This document shows, piece by piece, positions 44,668-56,297 of a DNA stretch of 64,000 nucleotides. The stretch's first letter is position 1. Each line of letters begins with the position of its first letter. The translations under genes were made by a program, and so were the position numbers. This DNA is from Croceibacterium atlanticum (lineage in GTDB: Bacteria > Pseudomonadota > Alphaproteobacteria > Sphingomonadales > Sphingomonadaceae), in contig NZ_CP011452.2 of NCBI RefSeq assembly GCF_001008165.2, positions 2,418,001 to 2,482,000 on the forward strand, written 5' to 3'. The notes below the pieces were generated by a model. That model saw nothing but the letters and a program-made list of their open reading frames with translations. It was not told the origin of the DNA and made no database searches.

Positions 44668-45468
44668 ATGATCGACTTTGCACGACTGGAAGAAATCTGC
44701 CGCGAAGCGGGGCAGATGGCGATGCGCCGTTGGCCGGGTGCGGGTCATTCGCTGGAAAGCTGGGACAAATTGCCCGGAAACCCCGTTAGCGTGGCCGATC
44801 TGGAAGTGGACAGCTTCCTGAAACGGGAACTCGGCAGCCTGCTGCCATCGGCCGGGTGGCTGTCGGAAGAGACGGTGGATGCGCCTGCGCGGCTGGACCG
44901 CGGCCTGATCTGGCTGGTGGATCCGATTGACGGGACGCGCGATTTCATTCGCGGACGCACGGGCTGGGCCGTTTCTGTCGCGCTGATCAGTGCGGGGCGG
45001 CCACTGATCGGTCTGCTCGTCGCCCCGACCCGGGCCGAAACCTGGCGCGGCATTTCGGGGCAGGGCGCCTGGTTGAACGATAAACCAATTGGCGCCAGCA
45101 CTCGCCGGCAACTGGCCGGCGCGCGGGTTCCGGCCGATTCGCTGCCACGAGAGGACCAGGATCTGGTGCTGGTGGAAAAACCCAATTCCATTGCGCTGCG
45201 CGTGGCGATGGTGGCCAATGATTCGGCCGATCTCGTGGCCACTCTGCGCTGGGGGTATGAATGGGATATCGCAGCGGCGGCGCTGATTGCGCGGGAAGCG
45301 GGGGCCAGCGTTAGCGACGCATTCGGCCGCCCGCTGAATTATAACAAGCGCGATCCACGCGCTTTCGGCCTGCTGGCCTGCGCGCCGGGTATCCATCGCG
45401 CAGCAGTGGACCGGCTGGCTGATCGTGCCGCGCGTTATTCCGCAGGAAAAAATGACGGCCTGACATGA
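44668..45468 (+). CDS. cysQ: 3'(2'),5'-bisphosphate nucleotidase / inositol monophosphatase family
   Basis: A 266-residue Li-sensitive phosphatase. The metal site is spelled by LSEETVD (Glu), WLVDPIDGTRDFI (DxDGT signature) and GYEWDIAAAALIAREAGA (last Asp). CysQ removes the 3'-phosphate from PAP formed in sulfate assimilation. A more general inositol phosphatase cannot be excluded. ATG 44668 is chosen; the upstream in-frame start would add 12 unconserved residues. Confidence 0.85.
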   Translation: MIDFARLEEICREAGQMAMRRWPGAGHSLESWDKLPGNPVSVADLEVDSFLKRELGSLLPSAGWLSEETVDAPARLDRGLIWLVDPIDGTRDFIRGRTGWAVSVALISAGRPLIGLLVAPTRAETWRGISGQGAWLNDKPIGASTRRQLAGARVPADSLPREDQDLVLVEKPNSIALRVAMVANDSADLVATLRWGYEWDIAAAALIAREAGASVSDAFGRPLNYNKRDPRAFGLLACAPGIHRAAVDRLADRAARYSAGKNDGLT

Positions 45469-45501
45469 AGGGGGCCGGTCCGGACGACCGGCCCCCTTTT
45501 C
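45468..45501 (+). terminator. Terminator after the cysQ-like gene
   Basis: AAGGGGGCCGGTC (45468-45480), loop CGGAC, GACCGGCCCCCTT (45486-45498), a perfect 13-bp stem followed by TTCTTTA. The A/T-rich ends let it also serve the convergent OmpA-type gene. Confidence 0.9.
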
Positions 45502-45536
45502 TTTACCATTGGCGGCGCAGGCCGCGCCGCACCCGG

Positions 45537-46217
45537 TCAATAGGCCTGGTTGACATCCTGCTCCGTGATCGGAGTGATGCGAATTTCCACGCGCCGGTTC
45601 TGGGCGCGGCCTTCCGGCGTGGTATTGTCTGCCACCGGATATTGCTCGCCATAGCCGACCGTCTCGATCCGTGCGCGCGAGACACCGCGCGAGACGAGAT
45701 AATTGGCCACGGATTCGGCCCGCCGCCGCGAAAGGTCGAGATTATAGCTGTCCGACCCGGTCGAATCGGTGTGGCCCATCACGTCGATCAGGCTGTTGGG
45801 ATATGTGATCATGCTCTGTGCGACGTCGTCCAGCGTGGCGCGGAAGCTCGGGCTGATGGCCGTGCTGTCCACCGCGAAGGTCACATCGGGCAGATTGACC
45901 AGAATCCCGTCGCCGCCGGGCGTTTCCGTCACATCCACGCCGGTACCGGCGGTGGATTCCTTCAGTTCGCGGATCTGTTCGTCCATGCGGTAGCCGGCAT
46001 AGCCGCCAGCCGCCGCGCCAATGCCCGCGCCCACGATCCGCGCGGTCTTGCCGCCGATCAGGCCGCCCAGCAGATAGCCGAGCCCTGCACCGCCAACCCC
46101 GCCGATGGCGGTGCGCGATACCTTGCGTTCGCCGGTATTCGGATCCGTGACGCAGGCCGACAGGCCGAGCAGGGACACCGCGGCGAGACTGGAGACGATA
46201 ATGCGGGATTTCTTCAT
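45537..46217 (-). CDS. OmpA-family lipoprotein (glycine-zipper plus peptidoglycan-binding domain)
   Basis: A 226-residue outer-membrane lipoprotein. The signal ends LLGLSAC with the lipidated Cys at about 20. A glycine-rich hydrophobic region follows (about 38-75: GGVGGAGLGYLLGGLIGGK, AGAGIGAAAGG), as in the YMGG/glycine-zipper group. The C-terminal OmpA domain (about 105-220) contains VMGHTDSTGSDSYNLDLSRRRAESVANYL and the peptidoglycan-binding Asp/Arg pair, ending NRRVEIRI. It tethers the outer membrane to the wall. An EcfG-type promoter lies upstream. Confidence 0.92.
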   Translation of the reverse strand: MKKSRIIVSSLAAVSLLGLSACVTDPNTGERKVSRTAIGGVGGAGLGYLLGGLIGGKTARIVGAGIGAAAGGYAGYRMDEQIRELKESTAGTGVDVTETPGGDGILVNLPDVTFAVDSTAISPSFRATLDDVAQSMITYPNSLIDVMGHTDSTGSDSYNLDLSRRRAESVANYLVSRGVSRARIETVGYGEQYPVADNTTPEGRAQNRRVEIRITPITEQDVNQAY

Positions 46218-46302
46218 TTTAACGTGCATCCTCATGTTTCGAACCTTCGGGCGCATATGTCTCGCTGGGCGATGGACAACGCCGCCTGAACGTGCTGTGG
46301 AA

Positions 46303-46327
46303 AACGCCCAAGCGGCATCCCTGTTCC
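46303..46327 (-). promoter_or_regulatory. EcfG-type (general stress response) promoter of the OmpA lipoprotein gene
   Basis: On the minus strand GGAAC (46327-46323), exactly 16 bases, CGTT (46306-46303), a full consensus match. It lies 86 bp upstream of the lipoprotein ATG. It is flanked by the inverted repeat GCTGTGGA (46294-46301) and TCCACAGC (46335-46342). Confidence 0.78.
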
Positions 46328-46384
46328 AACAGTATCCACAGCATCTTCGCCCAAGCGCCGTCATCTGCTAGCCGTAACAGCCCC

Positions 46385-47692
46385 ATGTCACCATTTCCCT
46401 GGTTCGATCTTGCCATTCTGATCGGTCTGATACTGATCAACGGCGTCTTTGCCATGTCAGAACTGGCAATTGTTTCCGCGCGTACCGCGCATCTGCAAAT
46501 GGCTGCGGACAAGGGCAGTGCCGCTGCCGCGGCGGCGCTGTCGCTTGCCGCTGATCCCGGCAAGTTCCTCTCCACGGTCCAGATCGGCATCACGCTGGTC
46601 GGCATTATTGCCGGTGCCTTTTCCGGCGCCACGCTGGGCGAACCCGTGGGGCAGCGCCTGGCTCTTCTGGGCGTGCCACCGGATATAGCGGGCGAAGCGG
46701 GCTTCGTGCTCGTCATCGGGCTGACCACCTATGCCAGCCTGGTGATTGGCGAACTGGTGCCGAAACAGCTGGCGCTGCGCGCTGCCGTGCCCATCGCCAT
46801 GCTGATGGCGCTGCCGATGATGTGGCTGGCGCGTATCGGCGCGCCCTTCGTCTGGCTGCTCGATACTTCCTCCGGCATTGTCATGCGCCTGTTCCGCATA
46901 CGTAGCGGAGGGGAAGCCCGGCTGACGGCGGAAGAACTGCAGATGATCTTTGCCGAAGCCACCCATTCCGGTGTGATCGAGGAAGAGGAACGGGCCATGC
47001 TTTCGGGCATCATGCGCCTTGCCGAACGGCCGGTGCGCGAATTGATGACCCCCCGTACGGAGCTGGACTGGCTCGACGTGAACGCGGATGATGCCGAACT
47101 GCGCCGCATCATCGCCGAAACGCCGCATTCGCGCCTGCCCGTGGGCGAAGGATCGTCCGACCGGATGCTGGGCGTGGTCAAGGTGCGCGACGTGCTGGCG
47201 CTGCTGCTGGCCGGTCAGCCGGTGCAATTGCAGGATCTGGTGCGCAAGACGGAAGTCATCCCCGATCAGCTGGACGCGATCGACGCGCTGCGCACATTGC
47301 AGCAATCGGGCACCGGCATGGCCATGGTGCATGACGAATACGGCCATCTGGAAGGTATCGTCACACCGGCGGACCTGTTGACCGCCATCGTGGGCGGCTT
47401 CGCCAGCCACCAGGATGAAGGGGATGAACCTGAACTGGTCGAACGCGCTGACGGGTCGCTGCTGGTGGCGGGGGCGATGCCGGCCGATGTGCTGGCGGAA
47501 AAGCTCTCGCTGGAAATGCCCGGCGATCGCGAATTCGCGACTGCGGCGGGCTATGTCCTGTTCATGCTGAAACGTCTGCCGCAGGAAGGCGAATTCTTCG
47601 AAGACCAGGGCTGGCGTATCGAAGTGGTGGACATGGACGGCCGCAAGATCGACAAATTGCTGGCGAGCCGCAGCGAAACCGCCGAGACCTGA
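46385..47692 (+). CDS. CNNM/CBS-domain (hemolysin C/CorC-type) membrane protein
   Basis: A 435-residue protein: a CNNM transmembrane domain (about 1-195, four hydrophobic helices with ILINGVFAMSELAIVSAR and YASLVIGELVPKQLALR), a CBS pair (about 210-335, VRELMTPRTELDWLD and AMVHDEYGHLEGIVTPADLL) and a CorC/HlyC C-domain (about 350-430). Such proteins are linked to Mg or Co transport; despite the name they are not toxins. ATG 46385 puts the first helix correctly. Confidence 0.93.
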   Translation: MSPFPWFDLAILIGLILINGVFAMSELAIVSARTAHLQMAADKGSAAAAAALSLAADPGKFLSTVQIGITLVGIIAGAFSGATLGEPVGQRLALLGVPPDIAGEAGFVLVIGLTTYASLVIGELVPKQLALRAAVPIAMLMALPMMWLARIGAPFVWLLDTSSGIVMRLFRIRSGGEARLTAEELQMIFAEATHSGVIEEEERAMLSGIMRLAERPVRELMTPRTELDWLDVNADDAELRRIIAETPHSRLPVGEGSSDRMLGVVKVRDVLALLLAGQPVQLQDLVRKTEVIPDQLDAIDALRTLQQSGTGMAMVHDEYGHLEGIVTPADLLTAIVGGFASHQDEGDEPELVERADGSLLVAGAMPADVLAEKLSLEMPGDREFATAAGYVLFMLKRLPQEGEFFEDQGWRIEVVDMDGRKIDKLLASRSETAET

Positions 47693-47753
47693 CCTCTCGC
47701 GGCCAGGTCCGCATTACTTCTCGAAATTGAAATGACTGGCCGCGCCAGCCCGC

Positions 47754-48167
47754 TCAGCTCGGGATGACGGCGCGCGCGTCCTGCCCGTCACCCTCGGGCG
47801 CGGCGATGATGGTGCGGGTCGCATTGCCCTTGTCCACGGTGAAGGTTTCCGTGTCGCCAACGGAAGAGCGGATGCCCGGTTCGGGATCGCCAGCCTGGCG
47901 AAGTGCGCTGATTTCCGTGGCGCTGCGCTGCGGGGCCTGATCGCCGAACATCGCTTCCAGCGCCTGTTGCGCGGCGGTTCCTTCGGTCGGGCGCGGGGCG
48001 CCCGGTGCCGGCGGTTCCAGATCGAATTCGGGCGGGATCACCAGCGGGGCCTGACGCTGCACGGCGAATTCGTCCGGCCGTTCGCGGTTCATGATTCCGC
48101 CGGTGCCGCATGCGGCCAGCATGGCCGAAGCGCCGGCAAGAAGGATGATCGTGGTGGCTTTGCGCAT
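47754..48167 (-). CDS. DUF3035 lipoprotein (BamF-like)
   Basis: A 137-residue lipoprotein with signal MRKATTIILLAGASAMLAAC. After the Cys comes RERPDEFAVQRQAPLVIPPEFDLEPP, the DUF3035 signature. This motif is shared with the N-terminal tail of BamC, and the alphaproteobacterial family has been linked to the outer-membrane BAM complex as BamF. The rest is Pro/Ala-rich and disordered. ATG 48167 follows GGAGA at good spacing. It is the last gene of the large minus-strand run, 58 bp after lspA. Confidence 0.82.
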   Translation of the reverse strand: MRKATTIILLAGASAMLAACGTGGIMNRERPDEFAVQRQAPLVIPPEFDLEPPAPGAPRPTEGTAAQQALEAMFGDQAPQRSATEISALRQAGDPEPGIRSSVGDTETFTVDKGNATRTIIAAPEGDGQDARAVIPS

Positions 48168-48225
48168 CAAATAATCTCCGCGGGTTCGTCCGCCAGTGGG
48201 CGCCCGGATCTTCGCTCTGTGGGTG

Positions 48226-48714
48226 TCACCGTTTCTCGCGGATGAACAGAGCGCGGGCAAGAATAATCACGACGCCGATTGTAATGGCGGCATCGGCAAT
48301 GTTGAACACCAGGAAGGGACGAAACCCGCCAATGTGGAAATCGGCATAATCCACGACATAACCGTAATTATAACGGTCCAGGATATTGCCCAGCGCGCCG
48401 CCCAGAACCAGCGCCAGCGCGGATACGTCCCACAATTTGCGTTCCCGAAGCATCCAGACGAACACGACCAGCGCGATGGTGGCGGTGATCCCCACCAGCA
48501 TCCAGCGCATTTCCACCGAATTCGCTTCAAACATGCCCAGCGAAACGCCGTAATTGCGGGTGAAGGTCAGGTTGAAGAAGGGCAGCAGGTAGATCTGGCC
48601 CTTTTCCATCAATTGCCACGGGCCCAGCACCAGCATCTTCACCCACTGATCCAGCAGGAAGATGGTTGCGGCCAGGACCAGCCCGACGATCCGGTTGCGC
48701 CAGGCGCCGTTCAC
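48226..48714 (-). CDS. lspA: Lipoprotein signal peptidase (signal peptidase II)
   Basis: A 162-residue membrane aspartyl protease that removes lipoprotein signal peptides. It has four membrane helices, and the catalytic Asp residues are in GNILDRYNYGYVVDYADF and FNIADAAI. FTRNYGVSLGMF is the family's NxGxxF-like block with Val-Ser replacing Ala. It overlaps ileS by ATGA; ileS-lspA is a very common pairing. The next gene downstream encodes one of its substrates. Confidence 0.96.
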   Translation of the reverse strand: MNGAWRNRIVGLVLAATIFLLDQWVKMLVLGPWQLMEKGQIYLLPFFNLTFTRNYGVSLGMFEANSVEMRWMLVGITATIALVVFVWMLRERKLWDVSALALVLGGALGNILDRYNYGYVVDYADFHIGGFRPFLVFNIADAAITIGVVIILARALFIREKR

Positions 48715-51632
48715 GCAGCGGCATCCATGGTGGAAACCACCTCGTCACAGCGATTGCACAGGGCGCCGTCTTCCGTGACTTCGGGCAGCAGGCGCCAGCA
48801 ACGGCCGCATTTGTGGTCTTCACTCTTGGCGACGCTGACCGTTTCTCCATCGCCGCGCGACACCGCGCCGCTGATGAACAATTCCGCCAGATCCGCGTCG
48901 GAGAAGCCTTCCGGCACGGCATTGGCGGGGACAGTCACCTTTGCTTCCAGCCCGGAACGGACGATCTTTTCCCGCCGCAGCGGTTCGATCGCTTCCATCA
49001 CGTCTTCCCGCAATTCGCGCAATTGCGCCCAGCGTTCCATATTCGCTTCGGCAGCGGGGATTTCCGGCCATTCCAGCAGATGGACGCTGCCGTCATCGGG
49101 ATAGCGGGTGGTCCAGATTTCCTCCGCCGTGAACACCAGCACCGGCGCGGCGTAGCGGACCAGCGCGTGGAAGATGATGTCCTGCACCGTGCGATAGGAA
49201 CGGCGGGCCAGATCGTCCGCGCCATCGCAATAGAGCCTGTCCTTGCGGATATCGAAGAAGAAGGCCGACAAATCCTCGTTGCAGAAATCCACCAGCGCGC
49301 GGGTATAATCGTTGAAGTCGAAATCATCGACCGCGCGGCGCATTTGCGCATCCAGCTCGCCCAGACGGGCCAGCATGTAGCGTTCCAGTTCCGGCATCTG
49401 CGAAACGTCGTGCACGCGTTCCGCCTCGTCAAAACCGGCAAGGCCGCCCAGCATGTATCGGAAGGTGTTGCGCAGCTTGCGATACTGGTCCGCCACGCCC
49501 TTCAGGATTTCCGGGCCGATCCGGTGGTCTTCGGTGTAATCGACCGAAAGCGCCCACAGGCGGATGATGTCCGCGCCGTAATCGCGCATCACGTCCAGCG
49601 GGCTGACCGTGTTGCCCTTGCTCTTGGACATTTTCTCGCCCTTGGCATCCATGGTGAAGCCGTGGGTCAGGACTGCCTTGTAAGGCGCGCGGCCGCGCGT
49701 GGCGCAGCTTTCCAGCAGGCTGGACTGGAACCAGCCGCGATGCTGGTCGCTGCCTTCCAGATAGAGATCGGCCGGCCATTGCAGCGCCGGCCAGCGCCCG
49801 CTTTCCAGTACGAAGGCATGGGTCGATCCGCTGTCGAACCACACGTCGAGGATGTCGGTCACCCGCTCGTAATCCTCGGCATTGTAGTCATTGCCCAGCA
49901 GGGCCTGCGCATTGGTGTCGCTCCACGCATCGACGCCCTGTTCCTTCACCGCCGCGACGATGCGGGCATTGACCTGTTCGTCCACCAGATATTCGCCCGT
50001 GGCGCGGTTGACGAACAGGGTGATCGGCACGCCCCAGGCACGCTGGCGGGAAAGCACCCAGTCGGGCCGGCCTTCGACCATGCTGCCGATGCGGTTGCGG
50101 CCCTTTTCCGGCACGAAGCGCGTCTGGCCCAATGCCTCCATCGCCAGCTTGCGCAGGGTCGGGCTCGGTTCCTGCGATCCGCCTTCGCCTTCCCAGCGCT
50201 GTTCTGCAGGCGTGTCGGCATGTTCAAGGATGCCTTCCTTGTCCATCGGCACGAACCATTGCGGCGTGCAGCGGAAGATGATCTTCGCCTTGGACCGCCA
50301 GCTATGCGGATAGGAATGCTGGTAATCGGCCGATGCGCTCAGCAATGCGCCCACTTCGCGCAGATCGGAACAGATCGGCCCGTCCGGCGCGTTGAATTTG
50401 GGATTGATGACAGATCCGGAGCGTTCATCCGTGCGCGGCAGCCACAGCCAGTCCTCGCGGTAACGGCCATCGCCATCGACCACGAATTTCGGATTGATTC
50501 CGTTCGCCTTGCACAGTTCGAAATCGTCTTCGCCATGATCGGGCGCCATGTGGACGAGGCCGGTGCCGCTATCGGTCGTGACGAAATTGCCAGGCAGCAG
50601 CGGACGCGGCTCGGCAAAGAAGCCGCCGAGATGGTGCATCGGGTGACGGGCCTTGGTTCCGGCCAGGTCGGAGCCTTTGATGATCTTGCCTCGCTTTAGG
50701 AGCAAGGTGCCGCCGGTTTTGAAGTTGTTCTGAAAGCGTTCCTGCACCGCATCAATAAGGTTTGACGCAAGTAGCAATTGCTTCCCGCCGAACTTTCTGA
50801 ACAGCTCGTCAACGCCGGGTTGGTTGCTGCCTCCGCCATCGATGATGCACAGCTGATACTCAACATCCGGCCCATAGGCCAAAGCCTGGTTCACCGGGAT
50901 CGTCCACGGAGTCGTAGTCCAGATCACCGCATAGGCGCCGACCAGTTCCTCGATCGGACTCTCGGTGATCTCGAACGCCACGTCGATCTGGGTCGAGGTG
51001 ATGTCCTCATACTCGACCTCGGCCTCGGCCAGCGCCGTTTTCTCAACAGGCGACCACATCACCGGCTTGGCGCCGCGATAGAGCTGGCCGCTTTCCGCGA
51101 ATTTCAGCAGCTCGTTGACGATGGTCGCCTCGCTCTCGAACTGCATGGTGAGATAGGGATTGTCCCAATCCCCCAGCCCGCCGAGCCGTTTCAGCTGGTC
51201 GCGCTGCACATCCACCCATTTGGCGGCATAGGCGCGGCATTCGGCGCGGAATTCCTCCGCCGGGACCTCGTCCTTGTTCAGCTTCTTCTTGCGATACTGC
51301 TCTTCGACCTTCCATTCGATGGGCAGGCCGTGGCAGTCCCAGCCGGGAACATAGGGAGCATCCTTGCCCAGCAGCGTCTGCGTGCGCACCACCATGTCCT
51401 TCAGCACATGGTTCAGCGCATGGCCGATATGCATGTCCCCATTGGCGTAGGGCGGGCCGTCATGCAGGATGAATTTTTCGCGCCCGGCGCGGCTTTCACG
51501 CACCTGGGCATAGAGGTCATCCTCCTGCCAGCGCGCCAGAATATTCGGCTCCTTCTGGGGGAGGCCGGCTTTCATGGGGAAGTCCGTCTTCGGCAGGAAA
51601 ACGGTGTCTCTGTAGTCGCGCTGTTCGCTCAT
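48711..51632 (-). CDS. ileS: Isoleucyl-tRNA synthetase
   Basis: A 973-residue class Ia synthetase. It has HIGHALNHV (ATP binding, about residue 68), the CP1 editing domain (about 190-420) with WTTTPWTIPVN and TDSGTGLVHMAPDHGEDDF, the KMSKSKGN loop at about 660 and a C-terminal zinc finger with CGRCWRLLPEV and CNRCDEV. It charges tRNA-Ile and removes mischarged Val. Codon use shifts sharply within the editing domain (about 50690-51035). It follows ribF after 61 bp and overlaps lspA. Confidence 0.97.
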   Translation of the reverse strand: MSEQRDYRDTVFLPKTDFPMKAGLPQKEPNILARWQEDDLYAQVRESRAGREKFILHDGPPYANGDMHIGHALNHVLKDMVVRTQTLLGKDAPYVPGWDCHGLPIEWKVEEQYRKKKLNKDEVPAEEFRAECRAYAAKWVDVQRDQLKRLGGLGDWDNPYLTMQFESEATIVNELLKFAESGQLYRGAKPVMWSPVEKTALAEAEVEYEDITSTQIDVAFEITESPIEELVGAYAVIWTTTPWTIPVNQALAYGPDVEYQLCIIDGGGSNQPGVDELFRKFGGKQLLLASNLIDAVQERFQNNFKTGGTLLLKRGKIIKGSDLAGTKARHPMHHLGGFFAEPRPLLPGNFVTTDSGTGLVHMAPDHGEDDFELCKANGINPKFVVDGDGRYREDWLWLPRTDERSGSVINPKFNAPDGPICSDLREVGALLSASADYQHSYPHSWRSKAKIIFRCTPQWFVPMDKEGILEHADTPAEQRWEGEGGSQEPSPTLRKLAMEALGQTRFVPEKGRNRIGSMVEGRPDWVLSRQRAWGVPITLFVNRATGEYLVDEQVNARIVAAVKEQGVDAWSDTNAQALLGNDYNAEDYERVTDILDVWFDSGSTHAFVLESGRWPALQWPADLYLEGSDQHRGWFQSSLLESCATRGRAPYKAVLTHGFTMDAKGEKMSKSKGNTVSPLDVMRDYGADIIRLWALSVDYTEDHRIGPEILKGVADQYRKLRNTFRYMLGGLAGFDEAERVHDVSQMPELERYMLARLGELDAQMRRAVDDFDFNDYTRALVDFCNEDLSAFFFDIRKDRLYCDGADDLARRSYRTVQDIIFHALVRYAAPVLVFTAEEIWTTRYPDDGSVHLLEWPEIPAAEANMERWAQLRELREDVMEAIEPLRREKIVRSGLEAKVTVPANAVPEGFSDADLAELFISGAVSRGDGETVSVAKSEDHKCGRCWRLLPEVTEDGALCNRCDEVVSTMDAAA
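50690..51035 (-). other. Codon-usage island within ileS
   Basis: Across this part of the editing-domain coding sequence about 11 of 13 Glu codons are GAG, whereas flanking ileS and neighbouring genes prefer GAA. Otherwise rare codons (AGA, CGA, CTA twice, CTT twice, TCA, ATT) cluster at 50690-50860. The frame is intact and the protein motifs continue through it. It probably marks a recombined segment. Confidence 0.5.
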
Positions 51633-51693
51633 AGCGGCCGGGCCTTAGCGGTGGGGAGCGGTTCCTGCAATTTCGTTCGTGCGCGGCGACGAT

Positions 51694-54168
<2,475 letters not shown>

Positions 54169-54172
<4 letters not shown>

Positions 54173-54654
54173 TTATCTGTGGGGGTTTCAGCCACGGCGT
54201 CGCGGCGCGCGGCGCGCCATGCCTGCAGGCGGGCGGACAGATCATCGTCGGACAGGGCCAGGATCGCCGCCGCCAGCAATCCGGCATTGGTGGCCCCTGC
54301 TTCCCCGATGGCCAGCGTGCCCGTGGGGACGCCGGCGGGCATCTGGACGATGGAAAGCAGACTGTCGAGGCCGGAGAGCGCGCGTGATTGCACCGGAACG
54401 CCCAGGACCGGCAGATGGGTCAATGCCGCCAGCATGCCCGGCAGATGCGCCGCGCCGCCAGCCCCGGCAATGATGACCTTGAAGCCTTCATCGGCCGCGC
54501 CCTTTCCGAATTCCACCATCCGTTCAGGCGTGCGATGGGCGGATACGATGCGCGCTTCGTGGGCGAGCCCGAGCTCGTCCAGCACGTCGGCGGCTAGTTT
54601 CATCGTCGGCCAGTCGGACTGGCTGCCCATCACGATGGCGACGGGTGCGCCCAT
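54169..54654 (-). CDS. purE: N5-carboxyaminoimidazole ribonucleotide mutase
   Basis: A 161-residue class I Pur[25 protein letters not shown] (active-site His), [28 protein letters not shown] and [22 protein letters not shown]. It moves the carboxyl group to C4 to make CAIR. It starts 2 bp after the gpmA stop and overlaps purK. Confidence 0.97.
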
Positions 54655-54656
54655 GC

Positions 54657-55343
54657 TCAGCGATCCTTCAGATAATGGCGTTCGCCCGGCTGCATCCTGT
54701 CGTCGAAATCATAGACGATCGGCTGGCCGGTGGGAATTTCCAGGCCGGTAATCTCTTCATCGGAGATATTGGACAGATGCTTCACCAATGCGCGCAGCGA
54801 ATTGCCATGGGCGGAGATCATCACCGTCTCGCCACTGGCCAGCACGGGCAGGATGTCGCTTTCCCAATAAGGCAGGACGCGTTCGATGGTCAGCTTCAGG
54901 CTTTCCGTATCGGGCACGTCCAGGCCCGCATAACGCGGATCGGACGCCAGATCGAATTCGCTGCCCGGTTCCAGCGGCGGCGGCGGCGTGTCGAAGCTGC
55001 GGCGCCAGATATGCACTTGCTCTTCGCCATGCTTTTCCGCCGTCTCGGCCTTGTTCAGGCCGGTCAGCCCGCCATAATGCCTTTCATTCAGGCGCCAGTC
55101 CTTGGTTTCCGGGATCCACAGGCGGCCGCATGATTCCAGCGCCAGATGCAGCGTCTTGATCGCGCGCAATTGCAGGGAAGTGAAGGCGCGAGTCGGCAGC
55201 AATTCCTTTTCCGCCAGCAGCTTGCCCGCGGCGATTGCTTCCTCCACGCCTTTTTCTGTCAGATCGACATCCCACCAGCCGGTGAATCGGTTTTCAAGGT
55301 TCCACTGGCTCTGGCCGTGGCGGACGAGGATCAGGTTTGGCAC
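54657..55343 (-). CDS. gpmA: 2,3-bisphosphoglycerate-dependent phosphoglycerate mutase
   Basis: A 228-residue histidine phosphatase-fold mutase of glycolysis: [29 protein letters not shown] with the phospho-His, [25 protein letters not shown] and the second catalytic His in [19 protein letters not shown] 55343 gives the typical length. The in-frame extension upstream covers an intergenic part and the small gene's 3' region and is not conserved. Confidence 0.95.
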   Translation of the reverse strand: MPNLILVRHGQSQWNLENRFTGWWDVDLTEKGVEEAIAAGKLLAEKELLPTRAFTSLQLRAIKTLHLALESCGRLWIPETKDWRLNERHYGGLTGLNKAETAEKHGEEQVHIWRRSFDTPPPPLEPGSEFDLASDPRYAGLDVPDTESLKLTIERVLPYWESDILPVLASGETVMISAHGNSLRALVKHLSNISDEEITGLEIPTGQPIVYDFDDRMQPGERHYLKDR

Positions 55344-55383
55344 GGAAGGTTTGGCTCCTGCGGTCTCTCGGGAGCTCCGCGCG

Positions 55384-55533
55384 TTAGCCTTCCTCTGCCG
55401 GTTTGGGAAGGGTGTCCTGACCTTGCCCGTCATCCAGACGCGAACGGGCCTGCGCCTTGCGGCGGCGCAGATTCTCGCGCAGCTTCGCGGCCAGCCGCTC
55501 TTCCCGGGATAATTCCTTGCGATCTTCATTCAT
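55384..55533 (-). CDS. Short basic helical protein of unknown function
   Basis: A 49-residue protein, mostly one charged helix ([31 protein letters not shown]) with a disordered acidic tail. Sphingomonad genomes carry similar 45-65-residue proteins at this place; their role is not known. ATG 55533 is chosen because the longer in-frame reading is unlike any protein. It is the first gene of the gpmA-purE-purK run, 40 bp before gpmA. Confidence 0.65.
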   Translation of the reverse strand: MNEDRKELSREERLAAKLRENLRRRKAQARSRLDDGQGQDTLPKPAEEG

Positions 55534-55657
55534 GCGAAATGCATTGCCGCCAATATGCCCTTGGCTCAAGCTTGGCTTGACATCGCAGCCCGTCATGCCA
55601 ATAGCGCGCGCCTGCCCTCCGACAGTGCCCATTCGCATTGCGGAGAATGTTTTCAGT

Positions 55658-55732
55658 GCTGCTGTAGCTCAGTGGTAGAGCGCACCCTTGGTAAGGGTGA
55701 GGCCGGGAGTTCAATCCTCCCCAGCAGCACCA
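55658..55732 (+). tRNA. tRNA-Thr (anticodon GGT)
   Basis: A full cloverleaf: acceptor GCTGCTG (55658-55664) pairs with CAGCAGC (55722-55728), discriminator A, encoded CCA (55730-55732). The D arm has AGCTCAGTGGTAGAGC. The anticodon stem CACCC/GGGTG encloses loop TTGGTAA, giving anticodon GGT at 55690-55692, which reads ACC and ACU. The T arm is GGGAGTTCAATCCTCCC. Confidence 0.97.
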
Positions 55733-55817
55733 TTTCTCCCAATCCCATATTCCGGCCTTCGGGCCACCCCGTGGATTCGCTTGCGCGCGGCAGGTGTATT
55801 GATCATGTAGTGCACCC

Positions 55818-56297
55818 ATGAACGATACCGTGCACGACGATGACGAACTGACTCCGCTGCACCCCAATTATGTGAAGGTCCTGCGGATCGGCTGGCTTGT
55901 GGCCACGGTGCCCTTCATCATTGGTGCGGGCGTGTTGGAAAGCGCGGGCCTGCTGCCCATCGGTTCCTTCCTGATACCCGTATTGCTGCTGGCGGCTTTC
56001 CTGCTGATTCGCGTGCCGCTGCGCCGTTATCACGCGCGCGGATATCAATTGGGGGAAGAACGTTTGCGCGTGGTGCGCGGGCTGCTGTTCCGGTCGGACA
56101 CGGTGGTTCCGTTCAGCCGGGTTCAGCATATCGATGTGAATCGCGGCCCGCTGGAACGCTTCTATGGCCTGTCCACGCTCGTCCTGCATACGGCGGGCAA
56201 TCACAATGCCTCCGTTTCATTGCCGGGCCTTGCCGCAGGCGATGCGGTGGAAATGCGCGAGATGATTCGCGCCCATGTACGCCGCGAATCCCTGTGA
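55818..56297 (+). CDS. PH-domain (bPH2/YdbS-like) membrane protein
   Basis: A 159-residue protein: about 20 cytoplasmic residues, two membrane helices (about 25-65), then a bacterial PH domain (bPH2, formerly DUF304) with YQLGEERLRVVRGLLFRSDTVVPFSRVQHIDVNRGPLERFYGLSTLVLHTAG. It pairs by ATGA overlap with the larger protein. Such YdbS-YdbT pairs are widespread, and the role is unknown though an envelope lipid function is suspected. Confidence 0.9.
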   Translation: MNDTVHDDDELTPLHPNYVKVLRIGWLVATVPFIIGAGVLESAGLLPIGSFLIPVLLLAAFLLIRVPLRRYHARGYQLGEERLRVVRGLLFRSDTVVPFSRVQHIDVNRGPLERFYGLSTLVLHTAGNHNASVSLPGLAAGDAVEMREMIRAHVRRESL

